Assembly: GCF_017355955.1 (NCBI RefSeq)
Contig: NZ_JAFFID010000007.1
Span: forward strand, 1 to 64,000
Reading direction: 5' to 3'
Source: Sabulibacter ruber
GTDB taxonomy: Bacteria > Bacteroidota > Bacteroidia > Cytophagales > Hymenobacteraceae
DNA length: 64,000 nucleotides
The position numbers and the translations under genes are program-made. The notes under the pieces are model-generated. The model worked only from the letters and a program-made list of their open reading frames with translations, made no database searches and was not told the origin of the DNA. The first letter of the stretch is position 1; each line of letters begins with the position of its first letter. Below, piece by piece: positions 7,975 to 16,006 of the stretch.

Positions 7975-9117
7975 ATGAGAGATTTTTTCTGGTGGTGCGC
8001 AGGCGCCGATGATGATATTTTAAGACAATGCTCCAAGTCTGAGCACATCAAGTTTGGGGGGATTGGGGCCACCGTTCTGTTCACCGGAGTGCTGGCCGCT
8101 TTGTCTGGCGGGTACGCGCTGTACACCGTTTTTGACTCTGTGGTGGCTGCGGTGGCTTTTGGATTGCTATGGGGCGCCGTGATCTTCAACCTGGACCGGT
8201 TCATTGTTTCTACCATCCGGAAGGAGGGCAGATTTGGCAAGGAGTTCCTGATGGTGCTCCCTCGGTTGGTACTGGCCCTGGTGCTGGCCCTAGTGATTTC
8301 CAAGCCTCTGGAGCTGCGTATTTTCCAGAAGGAGATAGACAGCGTGCTGGAGGAGAAAAAAGCGCAGTTGGCCATTGAACACCAGAAACTGGTAAACCAG
8401 CAATTTACCGAGACTGATTCGGTGCGCAAGGACATTGACCACATCAAGGCCGAGATTGCCACCAAATCTGCCCAGCGCGACACGCTCTACGCCCAGATGA
8501 GCGCCGAGAGCGATGGAACCGGTGGTACCAAAAAGATTGGCCGCGGTCCCATTTTCATGGAGAAAAAGGCTCAGTACGATAAGATTGAAGCCGAACTGAA
8601 GCTCCTGCAAGAGCAAAACAGCCTGCTCATTGCCGAGCGCCAGAAACGCATAGACACGCTTACCGCTCAACGCGACAAAACCATTGCCCAGGGCAAAGCC
8701 CGCTTTGAAGAGTACGGCGGCCTGATGGCTCGTCTGGAAGCATTGGACAAGCTGCCCTGGTTGCCCAGCTTTTTCATCACCTTGCTGTTCATCTGCCTTG
8801 AAACGGCCCCAATATTTACCAAGCTCATCTCCAAACGCGGTCCGTACGATGACCTGCTCCGCGATGTAGAAAGCACCACTGAGCTGGATAGCCTGGAGAA
8901 ACTGGAGCAGCGCCGCCGCGAGTACGATACCCGCAAAGTCATTGATGAGGCCGGCAAAGAAGCCCGCATGGAACACTACAGCTATAACCGCCGCGAAACC
9001 ATCAAAGTGGATTCTGACACCGATCTGGAGCTAGCCCGTACCAACGCGCATGCCCGCCTGAAAACCGGCAAAGAGAAGATTCGTCGCGAAACGGATAGCT
9101 ACATGGAGAATTACTAA
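7975..9117 (+). CDS. DUF4407 domain membrane protein
   Basis: Starts 'MRDFFWWCAGADDDIL', the typical opening of DUF4407 proteins; a GTG five codons upstream (7960) is the alternative. Three hydrophobic segments lie within residues 25-110, then a long charged coiled-coil (about 115-235, rich in E, K and Q), a further membrane segment ('WLPSFFITLLFICLETAP') and a charged tail. The family is found in Bacteroidota and has no established function; the topology suggests a membrane protein with a large helical domain on one side. It is a single-gene unit ended by the hairpin at 9144. Confidence 0.85.
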   Translation: MRDFFWWCAGADDDILRQCSKSEHIKFGGIGATVLFTGVLAALSGGYALYTVFDSVVAAVAFGLLWGAVIFNLDRFIVSTIRKEGRFGKEFLMVLPRLVLALVLALVISKPLELRIFQKEIDSVLEEKKAQLAIEHQKLVNQQFTETDSVRKDIDHIKAEIATKSAQRDTLYAQMSAESDGTGGTKKIGRGPIFMEKKAQYDKIEAELKLLQEQNSLLIAERQKRIDTLTAQRDKTIAQGKARFEEYGGLMARLEALDKLPWLPSFFITLLFICLETAPIFTKLISKRGPYDDLLRDVESTTELDSLEKLEQRRREYDTRKVIDEAGKEARMEHYSYNRRETIKVDSDTDLELARTNAHARLKTGKEKIRRETDSYMENY

Positions 9118-9143
9118 GAGTCTTTTTGTTGGCTCTTATGGAA

Positions 9144-9178
9144 AGCCGAAGCCGCTGATTGTGGTTTCGGCTTTTTTG
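9144..9178 (+). terminator. Terminator of the DUF4407 gene
   Basis: AGCCGAAGCC (9144-9153) pairs with GGTTTCGGCT (9163-9172; one G-U pair), followed by TTTTTTG. Confidence 0.85.
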
Positions 9179-9187
9179 TTTCAGTTG

Positions 9188-9221
9188 TTTTGGGGCTGGT
9201 TTTTAGGAGTCAGCTCCAAAA
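9188..9221. repeat. Dispersed hairpin-family member
   Basis: TTTTGGGGCTG (9188-9198) pairs with CAGCTCCAAAA (9211-9221; one mismatch). It comes 10 bases after a complete terminator, so termination alone does not explain it. Confidence 0.65.
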
Positions 9222-9570
9222 TGCTTTACGTTTTGAAGGAGTTTTGCTGATGCTAGCGTGACTTCCGCTTGCCTATGGATTTATGAACGGCTATTTGCAT
9301 AGTTGGCGGTATGCGCTCACGGCCGCAGGGCCCCGTCTTCCGCGCTCGCGCTGTACCAGCTTCCTTTGCTCCCTGGCGGTCGCAATGCCTGGCGGCACCG
9401 GAACCTGCTAAGGCGCTCGCCCGAAAGACTGGAATAGGGGAAAGAGTCATAAGCAGTAATGATGGAATTCGTGTGATGATGGAACCGTACAGACAAGGCA
9501 CTGCCTTTTCTCCCGCACGGATTGCCTTACCTTACTATGGTTCAAGTCTGTGACTTGGACCTACCATGAT
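9222..9570. other. Non-coding stretch, probable repeat remnants
   Basis: No convincing gene. Two overlapping ORFs exist on opposite strands, but neither has a domain, a start context or a composition like the genes here. The phrase CTGCTAAGGCGCTCGCCC plus GAAAGAC near 9410-9434 recurs in altered form (CTGCCGTGAGGCGCTAGC then CTCAAAGAC) at 9584-9609, suggesting copies of a degenerate repeat. Confidence 0.5.
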
Positions 9571-9649
9571 GGCAGTTTGCAACTGCCGTGAGGCGCTAGC
9601 CTCAAAGACACGGTTGCTGATCCGCTGGCGCGAGCGTCCCGCTCGTGCC
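9571..9649. repeat. Cluster of REP-like palindromes
   Basis: Three compact hairpins in 80 bases: GGCAGTT-tgc-AACTGCC (9571-9587); an imperfect hairpin GCAAC/CGTG/GAGGC with GCCTC/CACG/GTTGC (9579-9617); and GGCGCGAGCG-tcc-CGCTCGTGCC (9627-9649, one G-U pair). The first two overlap, so only one can form at a time. No T-run follows. They resemble repetitive extragenic palindromes. Confidence 0.6.
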
Positions 9650-9705
9650 TTACTTGCACCCAATCTGTTTCAAGCCTAGAATCTTGAAATCAGCCCGGAA
9701 ACGGG

Positions 9706-10590
9706 TTATTCGCGGCTGATCAGTTCTGGGTGGTTGGTCATAACCCCATCGGCGCCAAGGTCAAAGAGGCTTTGGATGTTCTGGGGCTTGTCTTCGGTCC
9801 AGATGAAGGTCTTGAAACCCTGGCCGTGTAGTTTTTTAATAAGGGCTTTGGAGGCGAAGTACCGGTGGATGTTGATGGCGGTGGCTTCTGAGTAGCGGTC
9901 TAAATTCCCGAATTTCAGCTCATGGTCAATGTAGATGGGAAGAAACGGGATCTTGCCCACCATGAGTTTATGGGTAGGAATAACAAAATCTGCTTGCCAG
10001 ATGCGCTCCAGAACAGGGTCATAAAAGGATTGCAGCACACACCAGTCCTGCGCCCGGTTCTCTCTGATGACTTTGATGGTGTTCTCCTCCAGGCCTTGGT
10101 AATACTCTTCCTCGCCTTTTTTGAGTTCTATCAGCAGTTTCTTTTTGCCTTTGACGGTGCGCAGCACCTGCGCGAGGGTGGGAATGCGGACATCGGTGAA
10201 AGAGGAGTCAAACTTGATGCCGGCGTCCAGCTTCTTGAGTTCTGCCAAAGTAAGATCGGCAACCCGACCGGTCCCGTTGGTGGTGCGGTCTACGGTAGGG
10301 TCGTGGATCACTACTACCTGGCCGTCTTTACTTTGGTGAACGTCAATCTCTATGAAATCAGCGGAAGTTTCCAGGGCCTTTTTGATGGCCGGTAACGTGT
10401 TCTCCGGAGCAATACCAGAGGCACCCCGGTGGGCAATCACGCTTACCTTGCGGGCCTGCTTCTTCAGGACAATCCCTTTCTCCGGGGTATCAGAGCTGCC
10501 GCAGGCCGTAATGCAAAGCAACAGCAAAGGCAAGAAGAGTTGCCTTACTTTCAGATAAACCCAATTGGTGCCCGATGGTCTTCCGCTCAT
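9706..10590 (-). CDS. Glycerophosphodiester phosphodiesterase, lipoprotein
   Basis: Hydrolyses glycerophosphodiesters to glycerol 3-phosphate and an alcohol. The GDPD signatures are complete: 'VIAHRGASGIAPENTLPA', 'FIEIDVHQSKDGQVVVIHDP', 'DRTTNGTG', 'LLIELK' and the closing 'DGVMTNHPELI'. The catalytic histidines are in the first two. The N-terminus carries a lipoprotein signal 'LFLPLLLLCITAC', so the enzyme should be membrane-anchored in the periplasm. The ATG at 10590 is preferred to one at 10653, because a TTG-N19-TATCTTTC promoter begins right at 10653, so the upstream start would not be transcribed. Confidence 0.9.
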   Translation of the reverse strand: MSGRPSGTNWVYLKVRQLFLPLLLLCITACGSSDTPEKGIVLKKQARKVSVIAHRGASGIAPENTLPAIKKALETSADFIEIDVHQSKDGQVVVIHDPTVDRTTNGTGRVADLTLAELKKLDAGIKFDSSFTDVRIPTLAQVLRTVKGKKKLLIELKKGEEEYYQGLEENTIKVIRENRAQDWCVLQSFYDPVLERIWQADFVIPTHKLMVGKIPFLPIYIDHELKFGNLDRYSEATAINIHRYFASKALIKKLHGQGFKTFIWTEDKPQNIQSLFDLGADGVMTNHPELISRE

Positions 10591-10623
10591 AGATACGCTG
10601 ACCTTTCTACAGGATTCAGCGTT

Positions 10624-10653
10624 GAAAGATAATACTTTTTCTAATTCGCCCAA
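10624..10653 (-). promoter_or_regulatory. Promoter of the GDPD lipoprotein gene
   Basis: On the minus strand TTG (10653-10651), 19 bases, then TATCTTTC (10631-10624), one base off the Bacteroidota -7 consensus. The predicted start is near 10619, about 30 bases before the ATG. Confidence 0.5.
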
Positions 10654-10690
10654 CGGGCTAACAGGGCTTCTGTGGGCAAATCAGAACTTT

Positions 10691-11164
10691 CTATTTGGGA
10701 GGCAGAATGTCTACCTGGCGGGTGATACTTTCCTCCAGGGAGATAAAGGTCTCGGTGCGCTCTACGCCCCCTATGGTCTGAATTTTCTCGTTCAGAACTT
10801 CGCGCAGGTGTAGGGTGTCACGGCAAATAATTTTGGCGAACATGCTCCACTGCCCGGTGGTGTAGTGCATTTCCACAATCTCGGGCACTTGCCGCATTTC
10901 TGCCACAGCAGTCTGGTACGCTGAGCCTTTTTCCAGGTAGATACCAATAAAGGCGCAGATGTCATAACCTACAGCATTGGGATTGATAAAGAGGTGAGAT
11001 CCTTTGATCACCCCCAAATCCTCCAATTTCTTCATGCGCACGTGTACGGTACCCCCAGAAACTTGTAATTCTTTCGCTATATCTGTGTAGGCTCTGGTAG
11101 CATCTAACATTAGCATGGAAAGAATTCTTCTATCAAGATTATCAATCTCTGGAACTTGGGCCAT
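10691..11164 (-). CDS. Lrp/AsnC-family transcriptional regulator
   Basis: A standard 157-residue family member: an N-terminal helix-turn-helix ('LDRRILSMLMLDATRAYTDIAKEL..GTVHVRMKKLEDLGVIKG') and a C-terminal ligand-binding RAM domain (residues about 70-150). Such proteins act as octamers or dimers that bind amino acids and A+T-rich DNA. It is divergent from an asparagine synthetase gene with a 162-base A+T-rich gap holding a palindrome, so asparagine or aspartate is the likely effector, as with E. coli AsnC and asnA. That is inference from context. Confidence 0.9.
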   Translation of the reverse strand: MAQVPEIDNLDRRILSMLMLDATRAYTDIAKELQVSGGTVHVRMKKLEDLGVIKGSHLFINPNAVGYDICAFIGIYLEKGSAYQTAVAEMRQVPEIVEMHYTTGQWSMFAKIICRDTLHLREVLNEKIQTIGGVERTETFISLEESITRQVDILPPK

Positions 11165-11249
11165 TTTATAGGTCTGTTTTTAACAATTCAACAAAGAAAT
11201 TTATATCTTATTACAGATGTGCTAAGATACGAAAAAAATATTTACAGAA

Positions 11250-11268
11250 TTATCAATTTACTTGATAA
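11250..11268. promoter_or_regulatory. Candidate AsnC operator
   Basis: TTATCAA-tttac-TTGATAA is a perfect 7+5+7 palindrome in the gap between the divergent AsnC-type regulator and the asparagine synthetase gene. It lies just upstream of a TATGTTTG -7 box, over the -33 region of the synthetase promoter. Confidence 0.5.
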
Positions 11269-11273
11269 AGCGT

Positions 11274-11281
11274 TATGTTTG
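11274..11281 (+). promoter_or_regulatory. -7 promoter box of the asparagine synthetase gene
   Basis: TATGTTTG matches TAnnTTTG exactly and would give a leader of about 40 bases. No clear -33 TTG at the usual distance. Confidence 0.45.
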
Positions 11282-11326
11282 TTTTAACAAAACTAATAAA
11301 AAATTATTATAATTATAAAAATTTCT

Positions 11327-12283
11327 ATGCCAACCGACTTAATTGAAGACGCAAAGGTAAGTTTAGAAGCTACTTTAGCCCAATTAAAGGGGCCTTCTAC
11401 CGTAGACGTGCTCAAAGTGCAGCAAGCCATCATCAGGGCCGTGCACCAATTCATGTTTGAGCGTGGGCTGGTACAGGTAATGCCTTTGATGCTTTCTCCC
11501 ATTACAGATCCTTTGAACCATGGCGTGGTAGATGCCGCTATCACGTACGCCGGTAGTCGCTGGAGTTTGACCAAGTCCATGATTTTCCATAAACAACTGG
11601 CCTTGCTGAACCCAGAACTGGAGGCTTTGTACATAGTGTCACCTAACGTTCGTTTAGAGTTTGCCGACCGTGCATTTACGGGCCGTCACATGTTTGAGTT
11701 TACGCAGGTAGATTTTGAGTTCCGCGATAAAGACGGTCCTTTTGTGCGGGCGTTCATGGAAGACCTGGTGCGCTTTGTCTTCTCTGCAGTAACAAGGGAT
11801 CTGCCGGAGATAGTGGACAGATACCGCCCAGACGGCCTGCCGGAGATAGGGCAACTGGAGATTCACCGGACCGAGGAACTGGAGGCCCAGTACGGCGCAG
11901 ACTATGAGCACCTCAAATCACAGGAAGCCGTAAAACCATTTTGGCTCCTGAACCACCGGCGCGAGTTCTATGACAAGGAAGACCCCGCCAAGCCCGGAAC
12001 CTACCTCAACTATGACCTGATCTGGCCCGAGGGCTTTGGCGAAGGACTGTCTGGCGCAGAGCGCGAAAATGAGTACCACCAGATCCTGAAGCGCATGGAC
12101 GAGACCGGTTCTGACAAAGAGGCCTTCAAATACTACCTGCAAGTAGCCAAAGAGTATGGGTTGCCTTACTCGGCCGGGGCGGGTTTTGGGGTAGAGCGCA
12201 TGGCCCGGTTCATCTGCCGTATCAAAGACATCAATGAGGTAACTCCGTTCTCCCGCCGCCCGGGTACCCCGGCACTTTTCTAA
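11327..12283 (+). CDS. Asparagine synthetase of the AspRS/AsnRS-related (archaeal) type
   Basis: A class II aminoacyl-tRNA synthetase catalytic core without the N-terminal anticodon-binding domain. Motif 2 is seen in 'RHMFEFTQVDFEFRDKDGPF' and motif 3 in 'GAGFGVERMARFICRI'. At 318 residues it is much shorter than AspRS/AsnRS (over 430). This is the architecture of the archaeal AS-AR enzymes, which make asparagine from aspartate, ATP and ammonia and are distinct from E. coli AsnA and from AsnB. The divergent AsnC-type regulator supports the amino-acid-synthesis role. A tRNA-related function cannot be fully excluded from sequence alone. Confidence 0.82.
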   Translation: MPTDLIEDAKVSLEATLAQLKGPSTVDVLKVQQAIIRAVHQFMFERGLVQVMPLMLSPITDPLNHGVVDAAITYAGSRWSLTKSMIFHKQLALLNPELEALYIVSPNVRLEFADRAFTGRHMFEFTQVDFEFRDKDGPFVRAFMEDLVRFVFSAVTRDLPEIVDRYRPDGLPEIGQLEIHRTEELEAQYGADYEHLKSQEAVKPFWLLNHRREFYDKEDPAKPGTYLNYDLIWPEGFGEGLSGAERENEYHQILKRMDETGSDKEAFKYYLQVAKEYGLPYSAGAGFGVERMARFICRIKDINEVTPFSRRPGTPALF

Positions 12284-12310
12284 CAAAAACAGGTATTCTT
12301 TAAAAAAAAG

Positions 12311-12354
12311 AAGCGTTTTGGACCTGTTTTCTGAAAAACAGATTCAAAACGCTT
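12311..12354. repeat. Dispersed hairpin-family member, likely terminator
   Basis: AAGCGTTTTG (12311-12320) pairs with CAAAACGCTT (12345-12354), and inside CTGTTTT pairs with AAAACAG. It follows the asparagine synthetase gene and is trailed by TTCATTT. Confidence 0.75.
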
Positions 12355-12466
12355 TTCATTTAACCATATACTCCCCGATATTGGGGAGCCAATTCTTTTA
12401 AGTGGCATAATGGTAACCAGGTGCTGAGACAGAGATAGTTTGCTCAGGGCCGTAACCTTATCTTAC

Positions 12467-14359
12467 ATGAATACGCACAAGCATTTCATCATTGATTTTG
12501 ATAGTACCTTCACCAAGGTAGAGGCCCTGGATGAGCTTTGCGCCATCTGCATTCCCGACCCGGCTCGCAGACAGAAGGTGCTCACAGAGATACAGCGCAT
12601 CACAGACCTGGGCATGGAAGGCGAGATTCCTTTAGTGGAGTCTCTGGACCAGCGTCTGGCCTTGTTGCAGGCTAACCGGGAGCACATTGACACGCTCATT
12701 GAACACCTGCGGGGGCAGATCTCTGAATCTTTCAAGCATAACAAGGCTTTCTTTGAGGCTTTTAAAGACGATATCTACATCATCTCCAACGGCTTCAAAG
12801 AGTTCATTGTGCCCATTGTTCAGGAGTTAGGCGTGAAACCCGAGCACGTGTTTGCCAACAGCTTCTTGTATGACGAGGCCGGCAACATCATAGGGTTTGA
12901 CCGCAGCAACGTGCTTACCCAGAACCAGGGGAAAGCCAAGCAAATAAAAGCCCTGAGCCTGCCCGGCGAAGTCTACGTCATCGGGGATGGTTACACTGAT
13001 TACGAGATCAAGGAAGCCGGCATCGCTGATAAATTCTACGCCTTCACTGAGAATGTGAGCCGCGACAAAGTAGTGGGCATGGCAGACCATGTTACTCCTA
13101 CGCTAGACGAGTTCCTGTATGTGAACAAACTGCCCAGTGCCCTTTCTTACCCTAAGAACCGCATCAAAGTGCTGGTGCTGGAGGGTATCCATGAGCGGGC
13201 GGTGAACATGTTCCGGCAGGAAGGATACCAGGTAGAAGTAGTAGCCGGTGCCTTGGAGGAAGAAGAGCTTTGCGCCCGTCTGCACGATGTTTCTATTCTC
13301 TGCATCCGGTCTAAAACCCAGGTGACCGCCAAAGCCCTGGAGCATGCGCCACGCCTGATGGCGGTGGGCGCCTTCTGCATCGGTACAAACCAGATAGACC
13401 TGAAAACCTGCACAGAGCGCGGCATCATTGTATTCAATGCGCCGTACAGCAATACCCGCAGCGTGGTGGAGATGGCCATTGGCGAGATCATCATGCTTTC
13501 CCGCGGATTGGTGCAGAAAAGCAACCGCCTGCACGAGGGCGAGTGGGATAAATCGGCCAAAGGCTCCAATGAGATCAGAGGCAAAAAGCTGGGCATCATT
13601 GGGTACGGCAACATAGGCTCTCAATTGTCTGTCCTGGCCGAGAGCCTGGGCATGGAAGTGTACTTCTATGACGTGGTAGACAAACTGGCCCTGGGTAATG
13701 CTAAAGTATGCCACTCCCTGAATGAATTGTTAGCCTTAGCCGATATTGTTACCCTGCACGTAGACGGCCGCCCTGATAACAAGAACCTGATCGGGCCTAA
13801 GGAATTTGAGCTCATGAAGCCGGGTGTGCTGTTCCTGAACCTGGCCCGGGGCCACGTGGTGGATGTAGAAGCCTTAGCCGAGAACATCAAGAGCGGTAAG
13901 ATCAGAGGCTGCGCGGTAGACGTTTTCCCTTATGAGCCTAAAAACAACCAGGAAACGTTTGAGTCGCCGCTGCGCGGATTGCCTAACACCTTGCTGAGTC
14001 CGCACGTGGGCGGTAGTACCGAGGAAGCCCAGGAGAACATAGCGCAGTACGTGCCGTCCAAGATGATTGACTACATCAACACCGGTGGTTCTTACAACAG
14101 CGTGAACTTCCCTAACCTGCAGTTGCCGGCTCTGCGTAATGCGCACCGCCTTATCCACATCCACCGGAACGTGCCTGGTATCCTGGCCAAAATCAACAAC
14201 GTGCTGGCCGAAAACCAGATCAACATTCTGGGCCAGTACCTGAAAACGAACGAAACCATTGGTTACGTGATCACCGATGTGGACACCAGGTATGACCGCT
14301 CAGTGATCAAGCAACTGAAGCAGATCCCGGATACCATCAAGTCCCGGACGCTGTACTAG
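12467..14359 (+). CDS. Fused phosphoserine phosphatase / D-3-phosphoglycerate dehydrogenase
   Basis: Residues 1-210 form a HAD phosphatase of the SerB type: motif I 'DFDST' (Asp10, Asp12), motif II 'IISNGF', motifs III-IV 'GDGYTDYEI'. Residues 228-630 form SerA: the Rossmann motif 'GIIGYGNIGSQLSVLAESLG', 'NLARGHVVDVEAL', the catalytic histidine in 'LLSPHVGGSTEEA', and a C-terminal ACT domain ('NVPGILAKINNVLAENQINI') for serine feedback. It would thus catalyse the first and last steps of serine synthesis on one chain. The middle step is encoded next door. The ATG at 12467 is used rather than a TTG at 12440. Fusions of this kind occur in Bacteroidota; SerB activity is inferred from motifs. Confidence 0.88.
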   Translation: MNTHKHFIIDFDSTFTKVEALDELCAICIPDPARRQKVLTEIQRITDLGMEGEIPLVESLDQRLALLQANREHIDTLIEHLRGQISESFKHNKAFFEAFKDDIYIISNGFKEFIVPIVQELGVKPEHVFANSFLYDEAGNIIGFDRSNVLTQNQGKAKQIKALSLPGEVYVIGDGYTDYEIKEAGIADKFYAFTENVSRDKVVGMADHVTPTLDEFLYVNKLPSALSYPKNRIKVLVLEGIHERAVNMFRQEGYQVEVVAGALEEEELCARLHDVSILCIRSKTQVTAKALEHAPRLMAVGAFCIGTNQIDLKTCTERGIIVFNAPYSNTRSVVEMAIGEIIMLSRGLVQKSNRLHEGEWDKSAKGSNEIRGKKLGIIGYGNIGSQLSVLAESLGMEVYFYDVVDKLALGNAKVCHSLNELLALADIVTLHVDGRPDNKNLIGPKEFELMKPGVLFLNLARGHVVDVEALAENIKSGKIRGCAVDVFPYEPKNNQETFESPLRGLPNTLLSPHVGGSTEEAQENIAQYVPSKMIDYINTGGSYNSVNFPNLQLPALRNAHRLIHIHRNVPGILAKINNVLAENQINILGQYLKTNETIGYVITDVDTRYDRSVIKQLKQIPDTIKSRTLY

Positions 14360-14376
14360 ACCATGTAGCACGTATC

Positions 14377-14400
14377 AAGTATCATCATCGTGATACTTTT
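14377..14400 (+). terminator. Small terminator-like hairpin
   Basis: AAGTATCA (14377-14384) pairs with TGATACTT (14391-14398), followed by TT. It stands directly before a hairpin-family member. Confidence 0.5.
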
Positions 14401-14401
14401 A

Positions 14402-14447
14402 AACCTGTTTTAGGCCTGTTTCCATGAAAACAGGTTTAAAACAGGTT
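14402..14447. repeat. Dispersed hairpin-family member between serBA and serC
   Basis: AACCTGTTTTA (14402-14412) pairs with TAAAACAGGTT (14437-14447); inside, CCTGTTT pairs with AAACAGG. It is followed by CTTTTATT, so it may end part of the transcripts before the serC-like gene. Confidence 0.75.
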
Positions 14448-14493
14448 CTTTTATTCAATCATTCACCAATTCACTCAATCACTCCTTAAAAAG

Positions 14494-15570
14494 ATGGCTC
14501 CCGTTTATTTCACTCCCGGCCCGGCGCAACTGTACCCAACCGTGGCAAAGCATCTACAGAATGCGTTAGACAAACAGGTGTTTTCCCAATCGCACCGGAG
14601 CCAGGCGTTCAAAGATTTATATCGCCGGGCAGATGTGGCGCTGCGGGCCCTGTTCCAGCTACCCGATGATTATGCCATTTACTTTACCGGCTCGGCTACC
14701 GAGATCTGGGAACGAAGCCTCCAGAGTTTAACCGCCGCAAACACCTACCACCTGGTGAATGGCTCTTTCTCCAAAAAATACCTAGATCATGCCAAATGGC
14801 TGGGCCGGAACGCAAAGGTACTGCAAGTGCCGTTTGGGCAAGGTTTTTCGCTTGACCAGATTCAGGTACCAACTGGTACTGAGCTGCTGGCCGTTACCCA
14901 GAACGAAACCAGTTCTGGGGTGTGCGTGCCGGTAGAAGATATCCACACCCTGCGTGAGCGTTTTCCTGAGCCGTTGATCTCAGTGGACATTGTGTCTGGG
15001 GCACCGTATGCCGCGCTTGATTTCTCAAAGGTTGATATGGCCTTCTTCTCGGTGCAGAAAGGCTTTGGTTTGCCGGCCGGGCTGGGCGTGTGGCTGGTGA
15101 ATGGCCGGAGCCGGGAGAAAGCAGCCGCCCTGGAAGGAAAGCAATATACCGGCGGGCACTACAGCATCCACTCTTTGCAAGACCAGTATCAGCAGTTCCA
15201 GACGCCGTGTACGCCTAACGTCTTGGATATTTATCTGCTCACCCATGTGGTGGAAGACATGCTGGAAAAAGGAGTTGATCAGATTAGAAAAGAGACTGAG
15301 ACGAAGGCGCAACGGGTGTATTCGTTCTTAGAGGAAAGTGCCCGGTTTGCACCTTTTGTACAGGAAAAAGCCCATCGGTCTCCAACTGTCTTGGTAGCCG
15401 ATGTGTTGGATAAGCCTGCGGCAGAGGTAATTGCCAAGTTAAAAGCGCAGGGACTAGTGGTTGGGTCTGGCTATGGTGCGCACAAAGACACCCAGATCAG
15501 GATAGCCAACTTTCCCGCTGTGTCTGAGGAAGATATGAATGATTTGCTGGCGCAATTAAAGCAGGTTTGA
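14494..15570 (+). CDS. serC: Phosphoserine aminotransferase-like protein (class V)
   Basis: A class V, PLP-dependent aminotransferase of 358 residues. It opens with 'VYFTPGPAQLYPTV', typical of the SerC/AGAT branch, and the PLP lysine lies in 'FFSVQKGFGLPAGLGVW'. Next to the SerB-SerA fusion, the reaction is most simply 3-phosphohydroxypyruvate plus glutamate to phosphoserine, which completes the serine pathway. The sequence is not a close match to canonical SerC ('MxxxNFSAGPA'), so the assignment leans on the neighbour. The gene starts 134 bases after the fusion gene, with a hairpin between. Confidence 0.75.
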   Translation: MAPVYFTPGPAQLYPTVAKHLQNALDKQVFSQSHRSQAFKDLYRRADVALRALFQLPDDYAIYFTGSATEIWERSLQSLTAANTYHLVNGSFSKKYLDHAKWLGRNAKVLQVPFGQGFSLDQIQVPTGTELLAVTQNETSSGVCVPVEDIHTLRERFPEPLISVDIVSGAPYAALDFSKVDMAFFSVQKGFGLPAGLGVWLVNGRSREKAAALEGKQYTGGHYSIHSLQDQYQQFQTPCTPNVLDIYLLTHVVEDMLEKGVDQIRKETETKAQRVYSFLEESARFAPFVQEKAHRSPTVLVADVLDKPAAEVIAKLKAQGLVVGSGYGAHKDTQIRIANFPAVSEEDMNDLLAQLKQV

Positions 15571-15685
15571 CTTAGATAAAGTCAATTGGTTAATTTTAGT
15601 TATATTTTTTATTTGAATTTTTAAAATCAATTGTATAAAATTGGGCGTAAAATCTATTGTATATAACAAAACAACTAACGCCCTC

Positions 15686-15904
15686 ATGAAACAGTATTTA
15701 CTTACTCTTGTGCTTTGTGCTTTTGCTTTATCGTTTGCCCCAGTTGCAACTGCCGCTCCGGAAGTTGTAATGGCCAAAGAGGAACTTCCTTTCTTCAAGA
15801 AGAAGAAAAAGTACTCCAAGGCCAGATACAAGCAAATCAAGCGGAACAATGGAAGTTATACTAAAAAGTACAGCAGCAACCGTAAGAAGAAATCACTTTG
15901 GTAA
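15686..15904 (+). CDS. Small basic secreted protein
   Basis: A 72-residue product with a clear signal peptide ('MKQYLLTLVLCAFALSFAPV..TAA') and a mature part of about 45 residues dominated by Lys, Arg, Ser, Tyr and Asn ('FFKKKKKYSKARYKQIKR'). The ATG at 15686 is chosen because an ORF start 45 bases earlier would put extra residues before the signal. Function unknown; the high positive charge would suit binding to an acidic surface. It ends at a strong bidirectional terminator. Confidence 0.65.
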   Translation: MKQYLLTLVLCAFALSFAPVATAAPEVVMAKEELPFFKKKKKYSKARYKQIKRNNGSYTKKYSSNRKKKSLW

Positions 15905-15971
15905 TCTTCTGCCTTCTGCAAAAGCCTGTATTTTGGGCTAAACCCTTTTAATACTTTGCTTTTAGAGCAAC

Positions 15972-16003
15972 AAAAAAGCCTTCTGAATGCAGAAGGCTTT
16001 TTT
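15972..16003. terminator. Bidirectional terminator
   Basis: AAAAAAGCCTTCT (15972-15984) pairs perfectly with AGAAGGCTTTTTT (15991-16003) between convergent genes. Confidence 0.9.
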
Positions 16004-16006
16004 GTT

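Noticed and set aside
8290..8976. A 228-codon ORF antisense to the DUF4407 gene
   Set aside because: Complement of the coiled-coil region; no start context or homology.
9253..9553. Two overlapping ORFs of about 80 codons on opposite strands
   Set aside because: No domain, unlikely composition, and they cover a palindrome-rich non-coding stretch.
12440..12466. A TTG start for the SerB-SerA fusion
   Set aside because: The ATG at 12467 starts directly before the HAD motif I, as in relatives.
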